From JBAXPV01 sp037132075 (GTDB lineage: Bacteria; Bacteroidota; Bacteroidia; Bacteroidales; CAIXZF01), in the NCBI GenBank assembly GCA_037132075.1, contig JBAXPV010000016.1:24251-88250 (forward strand): DNA of 64,000 bases, given 5' to 3'. The translations under genes and the position numbers were made by a program. The notes under the pieces are model-generated. The model had not been told where the DNA came from. It did not search any database and worked only from the letters and a program-made list of their open reading frames with translations. Shown in pieces: positions 25,510-33,978 of this stretch; the stretch's first letter is position 1; each line of letters opens with the position of its first letter.

Positions 25510-26043
25510 ATGAACGAAATTATTATCCACGACAAACATTTTAAGCCTTATATCTCCCCTGAAGAGATCGCTTTGGCGCTGAAAAGGATGGCGGCCGAGA
25601 TATCTTTCGATTTCAAAGGAAAAAATCCACTTTTTATTGCTGTCCTTAATGGGTCTTTTGTTTTTGCAGCCGATTTATTACGCGATCTTGATTTTAGCTG
25701 CGAACTTAGTTTTGTAAAACTTGTTTCCTATTTGGATACAAAGTCCACCGGTGAGGTTAAGGAACTTATTGGTTTGAAAGAAGATATCAAGGACAGGCAT
25801 GTCGTGATCGTGGAAGATATCGTGGAGACCGGACAGACCCTTGCCTTGTTGAAACGCAAACTTTCAGCATGTCAACCTGCCAGCGTGAAAATTGCAACAT
25901 TATTATTTAAACCATATCATTTTAAGGAAAGCTTTGATATTGATTACCTGGGGTTTGAGATTCCAGAAGCATTCATCGTCGGTTATGGCCTCGATTTTAA
26001 CGGGCATGGGCGGAACCTCAAAGGTATTTATCAAATCGTTTAA
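25510..26043 (+). CDS. hpt: Hypoxanthine phosphoribosyltransferase
   Basis: A 177-residue purine salvage enzyme that joins hypoxanthine (and possibly guanine) to PRPP. The PRPP-binding motif is VVIVEDIVETGQTLALL (about 99-115). LFIAVLNGSFVFAADL forms the pyrophosphate loop and FIVGYGLDFNGHGRNL the C-terminal part. The start at 25510 (MNEIIIHDKHFKPYIS) is preferred by family alignment and promoter spacing; an in-frame ATG at 25495 would add five residues. It is followed at 16 nt by adk, then obgE and the PAP2 gene, all on the plus strand, probably one operon. Confidence 0.94.
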   Translation: MNEIIIHDKHFKPYISPEEIALALKRMAAEISFDFKGKNPLFIAVLNGSFVFAADLLRDLDFSCELSFVKLVSYLDTKSTGEVKELIGLKEDIKDRHVVIVEDIVETGQTLALLKRKLSACQPASVKIATLLFKPYHFKESFDIDYLGFEIPEAFIVGYGLDFNGHGRNLKGIYQIV

Positions 26044-26059
26044 CATTTAAAAACAATCT

Positions 26060-26632
26060 ATGTTTAACCTTATACTATTCGGACCACCGGGCGCTGGAAA
26101 AGGAACACAATCGGCTAATGTTGCCAGAAAATATCAATTAAAACATATATCAACAGGAGAATTACTTAGGGATGAGGTAAAGAATGACACTCCTATTGGA
26201 AGAAAAGTTAATGCTGATCTGAACAACGGAAAATTGGTTCCGGATGATATTCTGATCACACTGATCAGTAAATTTATTGATGAAAACCGCTATCAGAATG
26301 GTTTTGTTATGGATGGTTTTCCCCGTACGTTGGTGCAGGCAATTGCTTTGGATGACATGTTTGAAAAACAAGGTATTAGCGTCTCTCTAGTTATTTCTCT
26401 GGAAGTAAATGAGGATGAGTTGGTACAAAGGCTTTGTGGTCGGGCAGAAGAGCAAGGCCGCAGCGACGACAAACCTGAAGTGGTTCGTGACCGGCTGGAA
26501 ACGTATCGTCAGAAAACAAGCCCGCTCCTGAAACATTTTGAAGCACAGGATAAGGTTCATGCCATTAACGGGATTGGCGAAGTGAGTGAGATTTTTGAGA
26601 AATTATGTACGCTGATCGATCAGCATTTATAG
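26060..26632 (+). CDS. adk: Adenylate kinase
   Basis: A 190-residue enzyme that interconverts ATP+AMP and two ADP. The P-loop is GPPGAGKGTQSANVA (about 8-22), the NMP-binding segment HISTGELLRDEV, and MDGFPRTLVQA is the family signature. It has the short LID form (about 125-140, RAEEQGRSDDKPE) without zinc-binding cysteines, as common in Bacteroidota. It lies 16 nt after hpt and 6 nt before obgE. Confidence 0.97.
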   Translation: MFNLILFGPPGAGKGTQSANVARKYQLKHISTGELLRDEVKNDTPIGRKVNADLNNGKLVPDDILITLISKFIDENRYQNGFVMDGFPRTLVQAIALDDMFEKQGISVSLVISLEVNEDELVQRLCGRAEEQGRSDDKPEVVRDRLETYRQKTSPLLKHFEAQDKVHAINGIGEVSEIFEKLCTLIDQHL

Positions 26633-26638
26633 TATTTA

Positions 26639-27631
26639 ATGGCCAATTCAAATTTTGTCGATTACATTAAGATTTTTTGCCGTTCCGGTAATGGGGGCGG
26701 TGGTTCTTTACATTTTATCCGGACCAAGCTTACGCCCAGGGGTGGCCCTGATGGCGGGAATGGTGGCAGGGGCGGACATATCATCCTGAAAGGGAATGCC
26801 CAGCTTTGGACCTTGTTGCATCTGCGTTATACAAAACATATTCATGCGGAAAACGGTCATAGTGGCTCCGGGAGCTTAAGTACAGGTCGTGAAGGTGATG
26901 ATGTGATTATCGAAGTGCCTCTGGGAACTATAGCCAAAGACATTGAAACAGGTGAGGTTGAGGCCGAAATTACGATGGAAGGCGAAATGAAGGTGTGGAT
27001 CCCGGGTGGCCGTGGTGGTATGGGAAATGCACACTTTAAATCAGCGACTTTCCAAACACCCAAGTTTGCCCAGCCTGGCGAAGAAGGTAAAGAGGGTTGG
27101 AAGATATTGGAGCTCAAGATCCTCGCGGATGTCGGCCTGGTAGGTTTTCCCAATGCCGGAAAATCAACTCTGTTGTCGGTGCTCTCTGCTGCGAAACCGG
27201 AAATCGCTGAATATCCCTTTACTACTTTAAGGCCGAACCTCGGTATCGTGGCCTATCGCGACGCTCGCTCTTTTGTGATGGCTGATATCCCAGGGATCAT
27301 CGAAGGAGCCCATGAGGGAAAAGGCCTTGGTTTACGCTTCCTCAGGCATATTGAAAGAAATTCGGTGCTCTTGTTTATGATCCCAGTGGATTCAAAAGAC
27401 ATCAAAAAGGAATTCGATATTTTGCTGAATGAACTCGCCCAATATAACCCTGAGCTCATGGACAAAGGCCGCGTACTGGCTGTTACCAAAGCCGACATGC
27501 TGGATGCCGAACTACTGGAGGATCTGAAAAAAGAACTCCCTCCCAATGTTCCCTATGTGTTTATCTCTTCCCACACCCAGCACGGCTTGGTCGGTTTGAA
27601 AGACCTTCTCTGGAAAGAACTCAACCCTTGA
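26639..27631 (+). CDS. obgE: GTPase Obg
   Basis: A 330-residue Obg/CgtA GTPase that associates with the large ribosomal subunit. The glycine-rich Obg fold covers about residues 1-157 (GNGGGGSLHFIRTK, GGPDGGNGGRGGHIIL, GGRGGMGNAHFKSAT). The G domain has G1 GFPNAGKSTLLSVLS, switch I EYPFTTLRPNLG, G3 ADIPGIIEGAHEG, and G4 TKAD; ISSHTQHGL follows. No C-terminal OCT domain is present. The start is 6 nt after the adk stop, and its stop codon overlaps the TTG start of the PAP2 gene. Confidence 0.97.
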   Translation: MANSNFVDYIKIFCRSGNGGGGSLHFIRTKLTPRGGPDGGNGGRGGHIILKGNAQLWTLLHLRYTKHIHAENGHSGSGSLSTGREGDDVIIEVPLGTIAKDIETGEVEAEITMEGEMKVWIPGGRGGMGNAHFKSATFQTPKFAQPGEEGKEGWKILELKILADVGLVGFPNAGKSTLLSVLSAAKPEIAEYPFTTLRPNLGIVAYRDARSFVMADIPGIIEGAHEGKGLGLRFLRHIERNSVLLFMIPVDSKDIKKEFDILLNELAQYNPELMDKGRVLAVTKADMLDAELLEDLKKELPPNVPYVFISSHTQHGLVGLKDLLWKELNP

Positions 27632-28209
27632 CATGGATTGATGCCATAGTAAACTGGGATAAGGCGGCCTTCCTGGCAATCAACAGCCTTCACAATCCCT
27701 TTTTCGACTTTGTGATGTACTGGCTTAGCAACAGACCCCTCTGGATTCCTTTGTATGTTTTTTTGATTTACCTGATTGTCAGGCACTACAGAAGAAATGC
27801 CTGGTATATTTTGTTGTCTGTCATCATCCTGGTCGTTTTAACTGACCAGGTTTCTGTTCATCTGTTTAAAAATGTGTTTCACAGGCTCAGGCCTTGCCAC
27901 GACCCGATTTTAAGCGGCATGGTCTATACGCTAAACGGAGAATGTGGCGGTACTTATGGCTTTATTTCCTCTCATGCAGCCAATTCTTTTGGTTTTGTGG
28001 TCTTCCTTTTTCCCTTTCTCAGGAAAATCGTTCCCGGATTAAACTGGGCTTTGATCGCCTGGGCTGCGCTTGTCTCATATTCAAGGATTTATCTTGGTGT
28101 GCATTTCCCTTTAGATGTCATCGTAGGCGCTATGGTAGGAGTCACCTTGGGTTTTTCCTGCAGAAACCTGGCAATGTCTATGATAAAAGCTTTTCCCAGA
28201 GGCTCTTAG
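27628..28209 (+). CDS. PAP2-superfamily membrane phosphatase
   Basis: A 193-residue integral membrane phosphatase. The three PAP2 motifs are present: KNVFHRLRP (KX6RP, about 74-82), SSHAAN (from PSGH, about 113-118) and SRIYLGVHFPLD (SRX5HX3D, about 152-163). Six hydrophobic helices are visible. It may act on undecaprenyl pyrophosphate, phosphatidylglycerol phosphate or other lipid phosphates. The start codon is TTG, overlapping the obgE stop (TTGA); no ATG lies in frame nearby, and the next in-frame Met (MYWLSN) would remove the first helix. The 3' end overlaps the convergent flavin-binding gene by 4 nt. Confidence 0.9.
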   Translation: MTWIDAIVNWDKAAFLAINSLHNPFFDFVMYWLSNRPLWIPLYVFLIYLIVRHYRRNAWYILLSVIILVVLTDQVSVHLFKNVFHRLRPCHDPILSGMVYTLNGECGGTYGFISSHAANSFGFVVFLFPFLRKIVPGLNWALIAWAALVSYSRIYLGVHFPLDVIVGAMVGVTLGFSCRNLAMSMIKAFPRGS

Positions 28210-28667
28210 AGGCCGTAGGCTCTCCCTGTAATTTTCTCCGGAACTACCTTGTAAACACACACCTCCCTGATGGCAGGCATGTTGAAAGAAAAATCCTTTC
28301 CGGTATATTGCCGCATGATCACATTCATCACTTCTTTCTTCGCATCCGGATCGTCGATGAACTCTGCCTTGCCGTAGATCAGGATGCTACGATACTTCAT
28401 GCTGTAGCTGCAAGCAACACCTTCATTCTGATACCTGAGGAAATAATCGCAGCTAAAAGCCAGCACAACCCTGGGATTTTGCTGTAAAATGTCTATCTTT
28501 TTCCCGTGTTTCGACGAATGCAGGTAAACAACGCCTTCATGGTAACCGAAATTCATCGGAAGCACATAAGGTTCATGATCCGGGCCTACCATCGACATAT
28601 GGCATACCTGGCATTTGTTGATGACTTCAGCAATCTCTTCTGTATCTCCAATAAATCTGGTTCTCAT
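28206..28667 (-). CDS. Pyridoxamine 5'-phosphate oxidase-related flavin-binding protein
   Basis: A 153-residue split-barrel protein of the PNPOx-like/NimA group. It has ICHMSMVG-like sequence near residue 22 (QVCHMSMVGPDHEPYVLPMN), GVVYLHSSKHGKKIDILQQN and VVLAFSCDY, then SYSMKYRSILIYGKAEFI, the usual FMN-binding layout. Function is probably a flavin- or heme-linked reductase, or a detoxification protein; the substrate is not predictable. It lies 3 nt downstream of the YvlD-like gene on the same strand and may be cotranscribed with it. Confidence 0.88.
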   Translation of the reverse strand: MRTRFIGDTEEIAEVINKCQVCHMSMVGPDHEPYVLPMNFGYHEGVVYLHSSKHGKKIDILQQNPRVVLAFSCDYFLRYQNEGVACSYSMKYRSILIYGKAEFIDDPDAKKEVMNVIMRQYTGKDFSFNMPAIREVCVYKVVPEKITGRAYGL

Positions 28668-28670
28668 CGT

Positions 28671-29015
28671 TTATTTCATACGTTCATTGAGTTTGTCGAG
28701 CAAATCGGTAACAAGGGTCAGCACCAGGCTGAAAAGCAAAGCCCACCAGAAATTCTTAACGCTAAATCCGTCAAGGAGATGGTCAGTGATGATAATCATA
28801 AAAGCATTGATTACCAGGAGAAAAAGCCCCATCGTGACAAAAGTGATCGGGATCGTAAGCAGGATCAGTATCGGTCGTAAAAAGGCATTCAACAGTGAAA
28901 GAATGGCTGCCACAAGCAATGCTGTAAGAAATCCGTCAACATGAACCCCCGGAAGAAGGTAGGAGGAAATGATCACCGCAAAGGCAGAGACAATGATTCT
29001 GATGATCCAGGGCAT
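28671..29015 (-). CDS. YvlD/phage-holin family 4 membrane protein
   Basis: A 114-residue protein with four hydrophobic helices and the family pattern SSYLLPGVHVDGFLTALLVA, LSLLNAFLRPILILLTIPIT and LGLFLLVINAFMI-like sequence (MGLFLLVINAFMIII). It is of the Phage_holin_4_2 (YvlD) type; most members are chromosomal and not phage holins. Function unknown, membrane-associated. It is 6 nt after the large metalloprotease-like gene and 3 nt before the flavin-binding gene, so the three probably form one operon. Confidence 0.9.
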   Translation of the reverse strand: MPWIIRIIVSAFAVIISSYLLPGVHVDGFLTALLVAAILSLLNAFLRPILILLTIPITFVTMGLFLLVINAFMIIITDHLLDGFSVKNFWWALLFSLVLTLVTDLLDKLNERMK

Positions 29016-29021
29016 AGGGTT

Positions 29022-31895
29022 TTATTTTTTGTCAAAATTACGCAATTCTTGTTTTCCTCCATAGCTCCCGAAGCCGATACTCCACAAAAACTCAAACTTC
29101 AATTCTTTCTTCTGCGTGATATAGGTGGAGCGACAACCCAGTTCCATGGGTGCATATAAGCGAAAAAGATAAAGGTCAGCGGTAAGTTCAATTCCTGTTG
29201 AATAAAAGTTTTCATCAGGAACAGCCTTTTGATAGGCATAGTCAGCAAATAATGCCGCTTTGACCCGTTTGATATAGGTGAAACCCGGGAGGCTCAAATC
29301 AGGGTATAAAATGGGTAGGGAATAATCCAGCGAGCTGCTGAAAAAATGAGCTTTGGTGAAATCAGTAAATCCCCTTGGCAAAACAATTAAGTCACTGAAA
29401 TATTGATCCCCTGAGCCTTTTTGTTGGTAGGCCAGGGTCAAACGAAAGCTTTGATGGCGAAACAGTCCTGGGAAAAAGAAATTCCCGTTCAGGGCAAATA
29501 TATTGCCAACGGACAGATCACCCCAGGGTGTTTGCCTCGACTGATAGCGTAAAGTCTGGCCCCAGCGTGGGAAAATGTCTTTTTCTGTATATCGTAGAAT
29601 GTTGTAGGATGAAAACCCTGCATTCAGAATGTCAATTGCACCTTTAAAGAGCCTGTCCGGCGAACTCGACGTATGCTGTATATTTTCCCATGTAGCCCCA
29701 ATATAGGGCTGGATCCTCCTCAGATACTTGTTTCTGGAGAGATTCAATGGAAGCGAAATTTGTAAACCCAGGTTCGTTTCTTTATAGGTAAAGCGTTTGC
29801 CTCCGTTCATCGAAGCTCTCAGGCCATCCTCATAACTTAAATCAAAGATGGGAAACCAGCCCAGGTATGAATACGTCGATTTAAAACGGGTAGTCATTTC
29901 AATCGGATTGTACACGACGCCCAGGCTCATTACGCTGGTACTGAGCATGTTTTGAGAGATTAGCTGAATGCCGGGATCTGCTCTCATGTCAGTGGAAGTC
30001 AGATATACCGGCGACCAGCTGTGAAAATGAAACAAATGCCCTGCTTTGCTATAGGGGCTTGTTTTAATGTTTAATATACTGTCTTGAAGTTTTTTATCAT
30101 TGAATAATACCGGATGTTCCTGTCGCCTTAATAAAGAGTCAAGATCAGTGTTAAAATGTGGAATCTGGCTGAGGTTTTTTTGACTTATTTTTGATTCAAT
30201 CGAAGTGATAGCGGTTCGAAATCCTGTGTACGTAAAATCAGAATAAATGATGCTGTCATTACCCGAGAAATTAATGTCTTTCGCACCAAAACGAGACGGC
30301 ATTAATTGGCTAATTTTTGCATGGGTAGTATCTAAGGAATAAATGCAATTAATCCCGTTAAAGGCACCAATGAAAAGTATGTTTTTATTGTGATAAACTG
30401 CCTTGCTGATATCCACAAAACCAGCAGAAAAAAGCTTGTGAAATTTGTTGTTTTTTAAATCAATTTCTACAATTGATTTTCCTTGCAAACCAAGGCATAT
30501 AGCAAGAATGGTGTTTCCGTCAGAATTAAAAATTGGTGTTAAAAATTGTTCATTTTCGGCTTGTTGAAATTTGCATATTTCTTTACCGTCAGCAGTATTT
30601 AAAACGATTAAAAAATTGAGTCCTTTTTCCGTTGTTTCTGACACAACAATTTTGCTGAAATCATCAGAAGGACAGGCTGCAAAATATCTGCTTTTTTTGC
30701 CAATTATTTTTAATTTATTTTTTGCCAGATCATAGATTTTTATTCGTGAAAAACTCCTGTTTTCCCAGCGAATATCCGGGATGGCTTCTGTCCAAATAAT
30801 TTTATTATTCCGACAATAAACAATGTCGTCTTCAAGGCTTCCTGGTGTGAAAAGGATTTGTTCTTTTCCTCCGGGTAAAAAAGAAACAAATCGAGGAATA
30901 TCTTCTTTGCTTTTCCTGAGTGAAAAAACGACACCATGATCCATCATTGCGGGAAATTGGTAATCAGACCAGGGGATGACATTGGCTGGCTGCAATATTT
31001 TCATGTGCAGGATTTCATTTCTGTTGTCCTGCACGGCCCACAGGCTGTCCAGGGAATTCATGGTTTTTTTATACAAGCCAACTTTGCTCAAGCCACTGAT
31101 TTGTTTTATTCCATGTGAAAAAGGCGTAATTCTATAGGGCCGACGGGCGGTTTGTTCCAGGGCGTTTTGCCAGAGTCGGTTTCCGTAATGTGTTCGTCCA
31201 TAAGCAACTATATGGTAACCAAGGGTATAATGGTCAGCGACCCGATCATGGTAACTACCAAAGACGGCTTTGTCATAAGAAAACTTGCCTTTTTCCAGCA
31301 GCTGCGACCGCAACAAGGCTTCAAAATCAGGCGCTGATCCTCTGCCAGTCCTGCTCAGCGCGGTTTCCGTCGATACTGCATCGCCTTCCATGAACCATGG
31401 CGGGATAAAGAGTCCGAGAATGAGCGAAGACGCCTGCTGGCCTAGTAAAATATTAAGCCCGTGCGTAAATCCTCTGTTCATGCTGCTGATCTGAATGATA
31501 TGCCGGTACTCATGAAGGGCAAGCTGCTCCAGCCATTCCTGGGGATAATTGCTTTGGGGAGGACAAGGGAACAGTTCCATTCGTTGGGGTGCCCAACTAA
31601 CCACACCATTTGACAGCGTACTCCTGGAATGAAGAATTACATTCGTCTTTGACGCATTGAAGTTTAGTCCTGCGGATACAGGTCCTGCAGCCGATTCAAG
31701 CAAAAAGGCCAGCCGTTTTGATTCGGCTTCGTCCTCAGCAGGAAAAATAATGCAAAAATGAGCCGTATTTAATTGTTTCCATCGGATCGAAGCGGGATCC
31801 TGTCCAAGGTTATAATATTGAGCATGAGCGCTGTAGTGCAAAACAAAAAGGATGAAACTTAAAAAAATGTATATTTTAAACGCTGTCTTTTGCAT
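29022..31895 (-). CDS. Large envelope protein: metalloprotease-like, propeller and barrel regions
   Basis: A 957-residue exported protein (signal peptide about 1-26, ending AHAQ). The N-terminal third contains HEYRH at 128-132, an HExxH zinc motif, with WFMEG (Glu at about 170) as likely third ligand; this is a gluzincin-like arrangement. Residues of about 300-590 carry beta-propeller-like (TolB-type) repeats such as IRWENRSFSRIKIYDL and NSDGNTILAI. The last 300 residues look like an outer membrane beta-barrel with alternating aromatic strands and end NFDKK. Similar proteins are known in Bacteroidota, generally unnamed. It may be an outer membrane protein with a periplasmic peptidase head; no partner is known. 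It has its own -7 box. Confidence 0.8.
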   Translation of the reverse strand: MQKTAFKIYIFLSFILFVLHYSAHAQYYNLGQDPASIRWKQLNTAHFCIIFPAEDEAESKRLAFLLESAAGPVSAGLNFNASKTNVILHSRSTLSNGVVSWAPQRMELFPCPPQSNYPQEWLEQLALHEYRHIIQISSMNRGFTHGLNILLGQQASSLILGLFIPPWFMEGDAVSTETALSRTGRGSAPDFEALLRSQLLEKGKFSYDKAVFGSYHDRVADHYTLGYHIVAYGRTHYGNRLWQNALEQTARRPYRITPFSHGIKQISGLSKVGLYKKTMNSLDSLWAVQDNRNEILHMKILQPANVIPWSDYQFPAMMDHGVVFSLRKSKEDIPRFVSFLPGGKEQILFTPGSLEDDIVYCRNNKIIWTEAIPDIRWENRSFSRIKIYDLAKNKLKIIGKKSRYFAACPSDDFSKIVVSETTEKGLNFLIVLNTADGKEICKFQQAENEQFLTPIFNSDGNTILAICLGLQGKSIVEIDLKNNKFHKLFSAGFVDISKAVYHNKNILFIGAFNGINCIYSLDTTHAKISQLMPSRFGAKDINFSGNDSIIYSDFTYTGFRTAITSIESKISQKNLSQIPHFNTDLDSLLRRQEHPVLFNDKKLQDSILNIKTSPYSKAGHLFHFHSWSPVYLTSTDMRADPGIQLISQNMLSTSVMSLGVVYNPIEMTTRFKSTYSYLGWFPIFDLSYEDGLRASMNGGKRFTYKETNLGLQISLPLNLSRNKYLRRIQPYIGATWENIQHTSSSPDRLFKGAIDILNAGFSSYNILRYTEKDIFPRWGQTLRYQSRQTPWGDLSVGNIFALNGNFFFPGLFRHQSFRLTLAYQQKGSGDQYFSDLIVLPRGFTDFTKAHFFSSSLDYSLPILYPDLSLPGFTYIKRVKAALFADYAYQKAVPDENFYSTGIELTADLYLFRLYAPMELGCRSTYITQKKELKFEFLWSIGFGSYGGKQELRNFDKK

Positions 31896-31912
31896 TGGAT
31901 TCTTTGTCTATA

Positions 31913-31920
31913 CAAACATA
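31913..31920 (-). promoter_or_regulatory. Candidate -7 box of metalloprotease-like operon
   Basis: The minus strand reads TATGTTTG, matching TAnnTTTG, 18 nt before the ATG. It is divergent from the box at 31959. Confidence 0.5.
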
Positions 31921-31958
31921 AGAGGATTTTTATCACGACCGCTTCCTCATTTTCTTTG

Positions 31959-31966
31959 TAGCTTTG
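31959..31966 (+). promoter_or_regulatory. Candidate -7 box of panB
   Basis: TAGCTTTG matches TAnnTTTG and ends 23 nt before the panB ATG. No -33 TTTG was found at the expected spacing. Confidence 0.5.
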
Positions 31967-31988
31967 TTCATTCTTAAAGAGCACTTAC

Positions 31989-32807
31989 ATGTCAGTAATA
32001 AAAATATCACCTGTGAAAGTCACAACCCATGTGCTACAGGAAATGAAAGTAAAAGGGGAAAAGATCGCGATGCTTACCGCCTACGACTATTCCTTTGCAA
32101 AACTCCTTGATGAAGCCGGGATGGAAGTGATCCTCGTCGGAGACTCTGCTTCTAACGTGATGGCGGGTCACCGGACTACGCTCCCCATTACCCTTAACGA
32201 GATGATTTACCATGCCTCCTCTGTGGTTAGGGGGATAAAAAGGGCATTGGTTGTCGTCGATCTTCCTTTTGGAACTTACCAGGGAAACTCAAAAGAGGCT
32301 TTGAACTCGGCCATCAGGATCATGAAAGAAAGTGGTGCTGACGCAGTAAAGCTGGAAGGTGGAAGCGAAATCATTGAATCAGTGGATCGTATCCTCTCTG
32401 CCGGGATTCCCATCATGGGGCACTTGGGCCTGACTCCGCAGTCGATCAATAAATTCGGGACCTATACCGTGAGAGCTACCGAGGAAAAAGAAGCCAACAA
32501 ACTCCTGGAAGATGCTCATTTACTCGAAAATGCCGGATGCTTCTCATTGGTGCTGGAGAAAATTCCTGCAAAATTAGGCCAGAAAGTTGCCAAAGAAATC
32601 AAAGTTCCAATTATCGGGATCGGGGCCGGAAAGTGGGTTGACGGACAAGTACTTGTGCTACACGATATGCTTGGGATCACTACGCAATTCTCTCCGCGTT
32701 TCCTCCGCCGTTACCACAACCTGAGTGAGGAAATTAAAGGTGCGGTATCTTCTTATATTCATGACATCAAGTCGCTCGATTTCCCCAATGAAAGGGAACA
32801 ATACTGA
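31989..32807 (+). CDS. panB: 3-methyl-2-oxobutanoate hydroxymethyltransferase
   Basis: A 272-residue enzyme of pantothenate synthesis, transferring a hydroxymethyl group from methylenetetrahydrofolate to ketoisovalerate. Family motifs are MLTAYDYSFAKLLDEAGM, ILVGDSASNVMAGHRTTLP with the metal-binding Asp, VVVDLPFGTYQGN, DAVKLEGG and IMGHLGLTPQSINKFGTY, then PIIGIGAGKWVDGQVLVLHD. It starts the operon with an overlapping RluA-family gene and the CoA-binding protein gene. coaD, which acts later in the same coenzyme A pathway, lies about 5.5 kb away but is not adjacent. Confidence 0.97.
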   Translation: MSVIKISPVKVTTHVLQEMKVKGEKIAMLTAYDYSFAKLLDEAGMEVILVGDSASNVMAGHRTTLPITLNEMIYHASSVVRGIKRALVVVDLPFGTYQGNSKEALNSAIRIMKESGADAVKLEGGSEIIESVDRILSAGIPIMGHLGLTPQSINKFGTYTVRATEEKEANKLLEDAHLLENAGCFSLVLEKIPAKLGQKVAKEIKVPIIGIGAGKWVDGQVLVLHDMLGITTQFSPRFLRRYHNLSEEIKGAVSSYIHDIKSLDFPNEREQY

Positions 32808-33486
32808 AATTAGCCAGCGAATCCTTTACGAAGACAACCATCTGGTCATCGTAAATAAATTACCTTCTGAAATTGTACAGGGTGATAAAACCGGCGATGT
32901 GCCCCTTAGTGAAGTGGTAAAAGATTACATACGAGTGAAGTACAACAAGCCCGGGGAAGCTTTTCTCGGTGTCGTTCATCGCCTGGACCGCCCTGTCAGC
33001 GGTGCCGTGATCTTTGCCCGCACCTCTAAAGCCCTGGCCCGTATGAATGCGATCCTTCATGACCGTAAAATCGAGAAAAAGTACTGGGCTATCGTAAAAG
33101 ACAGTCCGCCCAGGAATGAAGATACCCTCATCAACTACCTTAAGAAGAACGAAGAAAAAAATAAGTCATTCGTTAGCAATTCTGATCTGAACGGTGCACT
33201 ACGCTGTGAGCTGCGTTACATACTGATCGGCAAAAGCGACAAATACTCATTGCTGGAGGTTGAGTTGATGACCGGCAGGCATCACCAGATCCGGGCCCAG
33301 TTATCGCATATTGGCTGTCCCATAAAAGGGGACTTGAAATATGGTTATCCCCGTTCGAATCCGGATGCTTCTATTTCGCTGCATTCCCGCTCCATAAAGT
33401 TCTTACACCCGGTTAGCCAGGTGGAAGTATATGTGCTCGCACCTCCGCCTGATGAAGCCTTATGGAATTTCTTTTCAAATCAATAA
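32788..33486 (+). CDS. RluA-family pseudouridine synthase
   Basis: A 232-residue enzyme that isomerises uridine in rRNA or tRNA. The catalytic motif is VVHRLDRPVSGAVIFAR (Asp in RLDR, about residue 60), followed by EKKYWAIVK and the RNA-binding loop MTGRHHQIRAQLSHIGCPI with GDLKYG. No S4 domain is visible, so it is more like RluA than RluD. The ATG at 32788 was chosen as it gives a normal N-terminus; it overlaps panB by 20 nt. The target uridine is not predictable. The next gene starts 3 nt after the stop. Confidence 0.93.
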   Translation: MKGNNTEISQRILYEDNHLVIVNKLPSEIVQGDKTGDVPLSEVVKDYIRVKYNKPGEAFLGVVHRLDRPVSGAVIFARTSKALARMNAILHDRKIEKKYWAIVKDSPPRNEDTLINYLKKNEEKNKSFVSNSDLNGALRCELRYILIGKSDKYSLLEVELMTGRHHQIRAQLSHIGCPIKGDLKYGYPRSNPDASISLHSRSIKFLHPVSQVEVYVLAPPPDEALWNFFSNQ

Positions 33487-33489
33487 GTG

Positions 33490-33954
33490 ATGGCTGAAAA
33501 AGATTTTACGAAAAACGACATCGCCCTTTTCATGGAAAACCCCTGGTTTGCCTTTGTGGGTGCTACTGAAAACAAGAAAAAATTCGGTCATTCTGCCTTT
33601 CGGGAACTTAAATACAAGGGGATTAAACTCATTCCCGTCAACCCGAACTATCCAAAAGTTGATGGCCAGGAGTGTTATCAGTCATTGTTATACCTCCCAG
33701 AACGACCACAGGCAGTGATTTCTATGGTTCCAAGGGATCAATGCATGAAAGTCGTTAGTGAAGCTTATACCATGGGCGTTAAACAAATCTGGATTCAAAT
33801 GGATTCTGACAGTCCGGAAGCCCTGGAGTTTTGTAAAGATCACGACATCAAAGCGATACATGGGGAATGTATTCTCATGCATGCACAACCGGTGAAGTCA
33901 TTTCATGGCGTGCATCGCTGGTTCAGAAATGTTTTTGGAGGAATGCCGAAATAA
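33490..33954 (+). CDS. CoA-binding domain protein
   Basis: A 154-residue protein consisting of one Rossmann-type CoA-binding domain (YccU-like). It shows WFAFVGATENKKKFGHSAFR, PVNPNYPKVDGQECYQSL, AVISMVPRDQCMKVVSEAY and IWIQMDSDSPEALEFCKDHD. This fold binds CoA in succinyl-CoA synthetases; for the stand-alone form the role is unknown. The ATG at 33490 was taken rather than the preceding GTG. It lies after the pseudouridine synthase gene with a gap of three bases. Confidence 0.9.
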   Translation: MAEKDFTKNDIALFMENPWFAFVGATENKKKFGHSAFRELKYKGIKLIPVNPNYPKVDGQECYQSLLYLPERPQAVISMVPRDQCMKVVSEAYTMGVKQIWIQMDSDSPEALEFCKDHDIKAIHGECILMHAQPVKSFHGVHRWFRNVFGGMPK

Positions 33955-33978
33955 TGATGTGCAAAATCCTGTTCACCC

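Noticed and set aside
28671..29015. Prophage remnant based on holin-type family name
   Set aside because: YvlD-type proteins are usually chromosomal; no other phage gene is present.
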